In this document: piece after piece, positions 6,966 through 11,218 of the stretch
How positions within the stretch are numbered: position 1 is the stretch's first letter
Layout of the letters: each line of letters opens with the position of its first letter
Assembly (NCBI GenBank): GCA_002470565.1
Contig: DKMQ01000045.1
Location: 35,414-46,631, forward strand
Length of the DNA: 11,218 nucleotides
Reading direction: 5' to 3'
Source: Oceanospirillaceae bacterium UBA7410
GTDB lineage: Bacteria > Pseudomonadota > Gammaproteobacteria > Pseudomonadales > Balneatricaceae
The notes under the pieces: model-generated
What the model saw: the letters and a program-made list of their open reading frames with translations, nothing else
The model's database searches: none
Told to the model about the DNA's origin: nothing
Made by a program: the position numbers and the translations under genes

Positions 6966-6976
6966 AGGAGCACATA

Positions 6977-7255
6977 ATGTCAATAGTAAGAATAACCACA
7001 GTAGTTTTCAAGTCACAGCAAGTGGCGGATACTATGGCGCAGTCATATCAAAGTAATGCTGTTAAAGATTTTCCGACCGCAGAACAATTGATAAGCATTC
7101 AAAGTGAAGGCAATACATTAATTGCGGTGTCTATTTATGGAAGCCAGCAGGCTATGGACGATGCCGATGCAGCAAGAGATAAACGCATGGCCAATCCAGA
7201 CATTATTTCAATGACAGCTGTGGTGGGTACTGTAGGACTAAATCACATTAATTAG
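6977..7255 (+). CDS. Small protein with probable ferredoxin-like alpha/beta (ABM-type) fold
   Basis: This 92-residue protein has no signal peptide or membrane segment. Its layout is strand (IVRITTVVF, 3-11), helix (about 14-30), strand (LISIQSEG and LIAVSIYG, about 38-55), helix (about 56-72) and strand (IISMTAVVGTVGL, 76-88). This matches the beta-alpha-beta-beta-alpha-beta order of the dimeric alpha/beta barrel superfamily, which includes antibiotic-biosynthesis-monooxygenase-like proteins. The helix 2 segment DDADAARDKRMAN is rich in charged residues, as often found in such hypothetical proteins. ATG at 6977 follows AAGGAG with a six-base spacer. It stands alone between decayed sequence on both sides, so context gives no clue to its substrate. 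The fold is an inference from pattern; enzymatic activity is not claimed. Confidence 0.85.
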   Translation: MSIVRITTVVFKSQQVADTMAQSYQSNAVKDFPTAEQLISIQSEGNTLIAVSIYGSQQAMDDADAARDKRMANPDIISMTAVVGTVGLNHIN

Positions 7256-7395
7256 TTTACAAATCGACTAAGGCAGTAGAAGCTGCTGTGGATATGATTG
7301 ATCTTGGAGGTTGGTCATTACAGCTTGTTGGTCAAAGCTATGGCGATGGTTATAGTGTTGATAAGTTAAGTCAGTGGATGTTAAAGTTTGCGTGA
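7252..7395 (+). pseudogene. C-terminal gene remnant carrying copy B of the repeat
   Basis: From the stop at 7249-7251 the frame is open for 47 codons to TGA at 7393-7395. It reads like protein: KAVEAAVDMIDLGGWSLQL, then VGQSYGDGYSVDKLSQWMLK, then FA. It has no start codon with an SD, and its beginning collides with the end of the 6977 gene, so it looks like the surviving tail of a longer gene. Copy A at 6662 preserves the same amino acids with different synonymous codons, evidence that this frame was once translated. GQSYGDG could be a nucleophile elbow of an alpha/beta hydrolase, or the segment could be an amidase-like C-terminus. Neither is established. Confidence 0.5.
7317..7388 (+). repeat. 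Copy B of the 72-bp direct repeat
   Basis: Partner of 6662-6733. Over the 20 codons from 7327 to 7386 the two copies differ at six synonymous codons, at two amino-acid changes (Val/Thr and Asp/Lys) and at TGG/TGA. Sixteen or more bases on each side of the 24-base identical core (TGTTGGTC...GCGATGG) still align. Confidence 0.75.
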
Positions 7396-7416
7396 GAGTA
7401 GGTGAGGAGGCACTCA

Positions 7417-7653
7417 GTGTATACACATCAGTTACTTGAGACATCAAATGGTGCTGCAGAACAAGTGTCACTGCTACAAGACCAGCAGTAGTCACATACT
7501 CTACACATTGAGGCGCTGGAAGTAGAACAGAGAAAGAGAGCTAGGGAATATCAGGATGTCATCTTAGAGGATATGCGTAACAATATATTTTAAATAAAGG
7601 CAGACATCTTCTTTGGTAACCCAGCTGAAAAAATAAGTAAGCGGCACTCCTGA
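7417..7653 (+). pseudogene. Small reading frame with good SD, broken by in-frame TAG and TAA
   Basis: GTG at 7417 follows GAGGAGG (7404-7410) with a six-base spacer. The frame encodes 24 residues ending LLQDQQ, then TAG (7489-7491). It continues for 33 codons rich in Glu, Arg and Gln, including IEALEVEQRKRAREYQDVIL, which would form an amphipathic helix or coiled coil, then TAA (7591-7593). In the same frame follows IKADIFFGNPAEKISKRHS and TGA (7651-7653). The TAG sits after CAG CAG, so a single CAG-to-TAG change could explain it. The frame is also in phase with the remnant at 7252-7395, which suggests one larger decayed gene. Stops at this rate also occur by chance, so the call is tentative. 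Family not recognised. Confidence 0.35.
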
Positions 7654-7710
7654 TCTGGAAGCCCTTACTAATGCGTTATTTTCTATTTATTAAACAGTAC
7701 GGAGTTAAAC

Positions 7711-8103
7711 ATGTCGATCGCATTATGGTGTCTTTTTATAGCAGGATTACTTCATGTTCTTTCAAAGACGCCATTGTTTCGGGCACAGCACAAAAGCCCT
7801 GAAGGCTACGATAACAATAACCCAAGAGAACAGCAGGCCAACCTAAATGGGTTGGGTAAACGCGCCTTGGCAGCGCACCAAAATCAAATTGAGAGCTTTC
7901 CCCTTTTTGCGACAGGTATTCTCGTTGCCACGGCGACTGGCATGGTATCAAGTGCGATTGACTACTTGGCTATTGCATACATTGTTGCAAGGGTGGCCTA
8001 TATTTTTTATTATTTAAACGATAGGGCAACCTTGCGCACGATCGTTTGGGGTGTTGGGTTTATCAGCTCATTAGCCTTATTATGCAGCCCTGCATGGGCT
8101 TAG
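7711..8103 (+). CDS. MAPEG family integral membrane protein
   Basis: This 130-residue protein belongs to the MAPEG superfamily, whose members include microsomal glutathione transferases and many uncharacterised bacterial proteins. The family signature is clear: KRALAAHQNQIESFPLF (50-66), with the conserved Arg, His-x-Asn and Glu-x-x-Pro. The second conserved block is ARVAYIFYYLNDRATLRTIVW (93-113 region). Four membrane helices are visible at about 3-18, 61-80, 84-103 and 110-128, with a polar loop at 24-50, the usual topology. ATG at 7711 follows GGAG with a six-base spacer. It appears to be a single-gene unit between the decayed region and a convergent small gene. Glutathione-dependent detoxification is known for some relatives, but activity cannot be read from this sequence. 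Confidence 0.93.
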   Translation: MSIALWCLFIAGLLHVLSKTPLFRAQHKSPEGYDNNNPREQQANLNGLGKRALAAHQNQIESFPLFATGILVATATGMVSSAIDYLAIAYIVARVAYIFYYLNDRATLRTIVWGVGFISSLALLCSPAWA

Positions 8104-8158
8104 CTTTTATTTAAACATTGCATGCAAAGGCATTATTAGGCAAATACTGACACGCCTT

Positions 8159-8368
8159 TTAAGCGACCAAAGCGTTTGCGATGGTCTTTGCATCAGCAGC
8201 TGTCATGTTGGCATTGCGCAAATGGACATTTAAAGTGGGCAAACCAACCACACCTTTTGCAAGATTATCAGCAACAGCCTTGGTCACATCAGACCCAATC
8301 GCCCTCAGAGCAATCTCAAGGCTTTCTTCAAGGGTTAGTTGGCTAGATTGCAAAGTGTCACCGGCCAT
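8159..8368 (-). CDS. Unrecognised 69-residue small protein with a very strong ribosome binding site
   Basis: The frame is open from 8392, but the ATG at 8368 is the clear start. A perfect AAAGGAGG lies seven bases upstream on the minus strand, while the ATG at 8392 has no SD. The product begins MAGDTLQSSQLTLEESLEI and ends MTAADAKTIANALVA. It has no cysteine, no signal peptide and no membrane helix. It looks mainly helical and acidic at the N-terminus, with a Leu/Val-rich middle (GVVGLPTLNVHLRNANMT, 39-56). The stretch LPTLNVHLRNANMTAADAK plus TIANAL faintly resembles one ribonuclease-inhibitor-type leucine-rich unit, but one unit would not make a domain. It converges on the MAPEG gene with a 55-base gap. 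I do not recognise the family. Confidence 0.7.
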   Translation of the reverse strand: MAGDTLQSSQLTLEESLEIALRAIGSDVTKAVADNLAKGVVGLPTLNVHLRNANMTAADAKTIANALVA

Positions 8369-8734
8369 TATTTTTCCTCCTTTAATAGCCAAAGCAAGAG
8401 AAATAACGCCAAGGTTTAGACTGAATTTGCGCCGAGAAAAAGTTGAATAGTGTGTCTTTATCTTTTGATCACAGCCTTCCTTAAATAGCCACTTTCTTCA
8501 ATAACGTTTGCATGTTCTCTCATGCAGCACTTAAACATTTAATGGTGCATTTAATTTGGCCACAATGCTGATATATGGACAGTGTACACAGCGCACATCA
8601 GCAAGCCAAGGGCTGGCAAGTTATTGAAGCCGCCAGTAATAACTGAGAAACACACATCCCACAAGTACCTCTAGGGGCCAAAGCACTGCCTCTAATGAGC
8701 GTTGGTGAAGCATAGTCTGGCGGTCGGCCTTGAT
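8369..8734. other. 366-base stretch without a supported gene
   Basis: It lies between two minus-strand genes. The first bases hold the SD and leader of the 69-residue gene. A 23-codon plus-strand ORF at 8575-8646 (MDSVHSAHQQAKGWQVIEA...) reads somewhat like protein but has no SD. Short inverted segments GCTGAT/ATCAGC flank 8567-8604. I see no good terminator, tRNA or promoter. Confidence 0.5.
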
Positions 8735-9736
8735 CTAGTGCTTGATCAGTATCTTACCTTTAGCGCGACCTTTTAATAAGTGTTCCAGTGCCTCAATACT
8801 TTTGGTAAATGGGTAGACTGAATCAATTACTGGCTTTATTTTTTTGTTGACATACAAGTCGACCAATTCAGCAAGCTGCACCCCATTTGGGCTCATAAGA
8901 ATCATGCGGTACATGGCTTGTTTCTTGGCTGCCGCTTTGACTATTTTTCTAGCTTTAAGCTTTAGGATGGTGCGAATAATAAGATTCAGGCCAAGGTCTT
9001 GGGCTAAGATGTCATCGACTTCACCGCTTATAGAAACTACTTTGCCACCTTTTTTAATCACCTTAAAGGCATCCAGAGTATAGTCACCACCAAGTGTGTC
9101 AAATACCACGTCAAAGTCACTCACCTGTTCTAAGTAATTCTCTTGTTTGTAATCGATCACCTGATCTGCACCAAGTTTTGTTAATAGCTCTGCATTTGCC
9201 GTGCTGGTAGTGGTTGCTACAAAGGCGCCAATGCTTTTTGCAAGTTGGACAGCAATACTGCCAACACCACCAGAGCCTGCATGAATTAATACTTTTTCAC
9301 CTGCTTTTAAGTTGGCAGTAGTCACTAAGGCTTGTAAGGCGGTTAGACCAGCTAAAGGTATGCTTGCAGCTTCTTCGTGGGTGAGTTGCTCTGGCTTTAA
9401 TGTGGTGTGATGAGATTCTGAGGCAACGTAATCGGCGATAGTCCCCACAAGTGATTCGTCTATGCGAGATAAAACAGCATCTCCAACCTTAAAGTGGTGA
9501 ACTTGCTTGCCTACTTCTACCACCACGCCGCTTACATCACGGCCAATACCTTGTGGAAATTGCACTTTAGAGAGTGCTTTAAAGTCTCCCCTGAGTATTT
9601 TGTAGTCTATTGGGTTAATGCTGGATGCACACACTCGAATGACCACCTGATTGGCGGAAGCTTTTGGCATAGCTACGCTTTGAAAAGCAAGGCTGGTCGA
9701 AATGCTGCCATATTTTGTCATCATTAACGCTTTCAT
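8735..9736 (-). CDS. NADPH-dependent quinone oxidoreductase-like protein (zinc-free MDR family)
   Basis: This is a medium-chain dehydrogenase/reductase of the quinone reductase (QOR/zeta-crystallin) branch. It probably transfers hydride from NADPH to quinones or activated alkenes in the cytosol. From the ATG at 9736 it is 333 residues long, normal for the family. The GroES-like domain covers about 1-125, with CASSINPIDYKILRG (36-50) and GRDVSGVVVEVG (65-76). The Rossmann domain follows, with AGSGGVGSIAVQLAK (153-167) as the nucleotide-binding turn and FDTLGG (212-217). The catalytic and structural zinc cysteines of alcohol dehydrogenases are absent. The open frame reaches 9895, but the extra 53 residues are unlike the family and overlap the divergent gene. 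The ATG at 9736 has GGAAGA five bases upstream. A divergent LysR-type regulator next door probably controls it. Confidence 0.95.
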   Translation of the reverse strand: MKALMMTKYGSISTSLAFQSVAMPKASANQVVIRVCASSINPIDYKILRGDFKALSKVQFPQGIGRDVSGVVVEVGKQVHHFKVGDAVLSRIDESLVGTIADYVASESHHTTLKPEQLTHEEAASIPLAGLTALQALVTTANLKAGEKVLIHAGSGGVGSIAVQLAKSIGAFVATTTSTANAELLTKLGADQVIDYKQENYLEQVSDFDVVFDTLGGDYTLDAFKVIKKGGKVVSISGEVDDILAQDLGLNLIIRTILKLKARKIVKAAAKKQAMYRMILMSPNGVQLAELVDLYVNKKIKPVIDSVYPFTKSIEALEHLLKGRAKGKILIKH

Positions 9737-9782
9737 TGGATTCTTCCGTGTTGGGTTTGTGGATGGTTTGTTGCTAAAAACT

Positions 9783-9803
9783 ATTATAGTATCTTGATAT
9801 AAT
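9783..9803. promoter_or_regulatory. Overlapping divergent promoters between the oxidoreductase and lysR genes
   Basis: A perfect TATAAT on the plus strand (9798-9803) faces lysR, and a perfect TATAAT on the minus strand (9788-9783) faces the oxidoreductase, nine bases apart. Neither has a good -35. The stretch 9785-9801 is a dyad TATA-N9-TATA that contains a T-N11-A (9787-9799) as in LysR-type sites, although the dyad partly arises from the two -10 boxes. This arrangement would let the regulator act on both genes at once. Confidence 0.5.
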
Positions 9804-9887
9804 TCTTGTAGTGGCTTTAAACGAGAAATATATTTGTTTAAATAGCAATAATAAGCATGATTTTTAGGCACGACAAAAGGTAAAAAA

Positions 9888-10793
9888 ATGGACAAACTGC
9901 GCGCTCTTCACTATTTTTTAAAAGTCGTTGAAACGTCAAACTTTACCCAAGCCGCAAAAGCCTTTGGTGTGCCTGTGTCTTCTATGTCTAGGCGAATTAA
10001 AGATTTAGAGACAATGCTGGGTGTGGAGTTATTCCAGCGTTCAACTCGGGTCGTGCGGCTCACTGAGCAAGGCCTTTTGTACTACGATGAAGTAAAGGGC
10101 GCTGTGGCCACCTTGAGCCATGCAGACGAGCTAGTGAGCTTGCATACAAAAATACCCTCTGGCACATTACGCATCACTGCTACGCCAGGTTATGGTGAAG
10201 CATGCTTAACACCCGTTTTGGCTAAATTTAGGCAGCAATACCCTGACATCACCTTAGACATACATTTAACCGATCAGGTGACAGACCTTACCCGCGATCA
10301 AATAGACATTGCTATTAGAGAAGGAGGAGAGCCTGAAGGCAGGGTGGTGTCTCGTAAACTCTCAGGCAATAAATTTTTACTAGTGGCATCTCCTAAATAT
10401 TTGGATACCCATGGCGTGCCACAAAACTTAGCGCAGCTTAGTAGTCATCGAGTTTTGTATTACAGAGGACCCAACGCAGTGCTGTTTTGGCAAGTAAATA
10501 TTAATGGAGAATGGCTACAGTTGCAAAATAAAGCCAATATGATCAGTAATCATGGCGCGGGTATACTTAAAGCGGTAGTTGGCAGTGAAGGCATTGCTTT
10601 GCTGCCAGAATGGGGGCTTAAAGAGGAACTAAGTACTAAACAGTTACAGGTGATTAACTTAAGTGATGCGCAAGTAATGATAAACACAGAGCAAGACGCA
10701 GGTATCTATTTGTTGTACGTTAGGCCCAAATATCAGCTGCAAAAAGTAAAAGTAGCAGTGGATTTTTTAATCAAAGAATTGCGTGTTGATTAG
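9888..10793 (+). CDS. LysR family transcriptional regulator
   Basis: This 301-residue protein has the standard LysR layout. The N-terminal winged helix-turn-helix (about 1-60) contains FLKVVETSNFTQAAKAFGV (10-28), SSMSRRIKDLE (31-41) and LFQRSTRVVRLTEQG (48-62). A linker helix follows to about 88, and the LysR substrate-binding fold runs from about 90 to 296, with GTLRITATPGYGEACLTPV and DIAIREG (138-144 region). It matches the subgroup that often sits divergent from oxidoreductase genes. ATG at 9888 follows AAAAGG with a seven-base spacer. The 151-base region to the oxidoreductase start holds the likely operator, so autoregulation and control of that gene are expected from the family pattern. 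The ligand is unknown. Full length, with no damage seen. Confidence 0.95.
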   Translation: MDKLRALHYFLKVVETSNFTQAAKAFGVPVSSMSRRIKDLETMLGVELFQRSTRVVRLTEQGLLYYDEVKGAVATLSHADELVSLHTKIPSGTLRITATPGYGEACLTPVLAKFRQQYPDITLDIHLTDQVTDLTRDQIDIAIREGGEPEGRVVSRKLSGNKFLLVASPKYLDTHGVPQNLAQLSSHRVLYYRGPNAVLFWQVNINGEWLQLQNKANMISNHGAGILKAVVGSEGIALLPEWGLKEELSTKQLQVINLSDAQVMINTEQDAGIYLLYVRPKYQLQKVKVAVDFLIKELRVD

Positions 10794-10801
10794 GAGCATT
10801 A

Positions 10802-11077
10802 TTGCACTATGAACTATTGAGTGCACTGATAATCAATACAACTGAGATAGGGCGGTTTGAGTGTGCCTGTCAAGCATATCCCTTGCGCAGTGCCACTATA
10901 GTTTTGCCTTGCTACCGATATATTCTAAGCAAAGGCCTAAGTTTCAGTGAAGATTTTGATATTTTGTGGATACAACGTAGCCTGATCGCATTGCCGATTG
11001 GGCTTTTACTGGGTATACCCAGTTTTGCTTTTGAAAAAATTAATGTACGCTCAATAGACAGAAAGTTAAGGTATTAA
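10802..11077 (+). CDS. Doubtful small membrane protein, C-terminal half resembling DUF2798
   Basis: A frame of 91 codons starts with TTG at 10802, five bases after AGGAG, which overlaps the lysR stop. The C-terminal half reads SKGLSFSEDFDILW then SLIALPIGLLLGIPSFAF. This resembles the second membrane helix of the small DUF2798 proteins: a loop ending in Gly-Leu, then an aromatic-rich stretch, then a helix with Ala-x-Pro-Ile. The N-terminal half (INTTEIGRFECACQAYPLRS) is polar and lacks the first helix expected for the family, so this may be a degraded or chimeric copy. It could be co-transcribed with lysR. I would not be surprised if it is not translated. Confidence 0.35.
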   Translation: MHYELLSALIINTTEIGRFECACQAYPLRSATIVLPCYRYILSKGLSFSEDFDILWIQRSLIALPIGLLLGIPSFAFEKINVRSIDRKLRY

Positions 11078-11084
11078 GTGATGA

Positions 11085-11218
11085 ATGTCAGCCTACACAA
11101 TTTTTATTTTGCCAGCCTTAGGTGCAAAAAAATGGCCTGGATGCAAGAATTGCAATGGGATTGGCATATTGTATTTACGGATGCCTTTTCGTCTACTTTG
11201 CCTACACGCCTGACCACT
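11085..11218 (+). pseudogene. Possible start of a membrane protein gene with a frameshift at an A7 run (runs off window)
   Basis: From ATG at 11085 one frame reads MSAYTIFILPALGAKK. After seven A (11126-11132) the next frame reads NGLDARIAMGLAYCIYGCLF then VYFAYTPDH to the window end, a convincing membrane segment. Removing one A joins them. The intact alternative frame from ATG 11081 gives 46 residues (MNVSLHNFYFASLRCKKMAW...) that look less like a protein. Too little is visible to name a family. Confidence 0.25.

Larger units (their letters stand above)
6430..6976. other. 547-base stretch without an intact gene; contains a decayed coding remnant
   Basis: No convincing gene is seen on either strand. 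Besides the post-tRNA hairpin it holds a perfect eight-bp stem-loop, 6629-6636 with 6643-6650 (core CCACAGG/CCTGTGG). It also holds copy A of the 72-bp repeat described at 6662, an ACAT tandem triplet near 6575-6590, and a palindrome before the next gene. A 60-codon ORF at 6532-6714 crosses the repeat in a different frame from the one that looks selected, and has no good SD. I find no second copy of the tRNA-Leu 3' end that would mark an attachment site. Confidence 0.6.

Noticed and set aside
7600..7653. GNPAEKISKRHS resembling the end of hexapeptide-repeat acetyltransferases (GNPAKxIxKR)
   Set aside because: Only one short motif, with no hexapeptide repeats upstream; kept only as part of the decayed frame.
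8575..8646. 23-codon ORF MDSVHSAHQQAKGW...
   Set aside because: Protein-like in parts but very short, with no SD and an in-frame TGA two codons upstream.
9737..9895. 53-residue N-terminal extension of the oxidoreductase frame
   Set aside because: It is unlike the QOR family, overlaps the lysR start, and the ATG at 9736 has its own SD and fits the family start.

Overview
The window is chromosomal DNA from a moderate-GC, probably marine, gammaproteobacterium. The protein families, the strong Shine-Dalgarno (SD) sequences and above all the gene order point that way. The order lpxH-ppiB (minus strand), divergent glnS-cysS (plus strand), then tRNA-Pro-Arg-His-Leu is, from memory, the one seen in Pseudomonas and relatives. 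I cannot name a genus from the sequence alone.

Layout. Positions 1-1269 hold the 3' part of a TauC-like ABC importer permease, unusual for an extra periplasmic segment of about 120 residues. A hairpin terminator at 1302-1338, usable in both directions, separates it from the convergent lpxH. ppiB and lpxH form a tight minus-strand operon whose promoter faces that of glnS. glnS and cysS form a plus-strand operon for two aminoacyl-tRNA synthetases. A separate promoter at about 5916-5942 then drives four tRNA genes (5997-6429). The first half is therefore a housekeeping translation, folding and lipid A block.

The conserved order breaks after tRNA-Leu. In Pseudomonas I would expect folD before the tRNAs and tig-clpP-clpX after them, and neither is here. 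Instead 6430-7710 is gene-poor and looks decayed. It holds one intact small gene (6977-7255), two diverged copies of a 72-bp sequence whose differences are mostly synonymous in one reading frame, and a frame from 7252 to 7653 broken by several stops. A MAPEG-family membrane protein (7711-8103) and an unrecognised 69-residue protein on the minus strand (8159-8368) follow.

The last part is a classic regulator-target pair: a zinc-free quinone-oxidoreductase-like enzyme (8735-9736, minus) divergent from a LysR-type regulator (9888-10793, plus). Two good -10 boxes in opposite orientation lie nine bases apart between them. The final 420 bases hold a doubtful small membrane ORF resembling DUF2798 and the start of something that may be frameshifted at a run of seven A.

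I see no CRISPR array, intact insertion sequence, phage gene cluster or obvious new multi-gene system. The most unusual items are the permease insertion and the decayed duplicate sequence downstream of the tRNA array.
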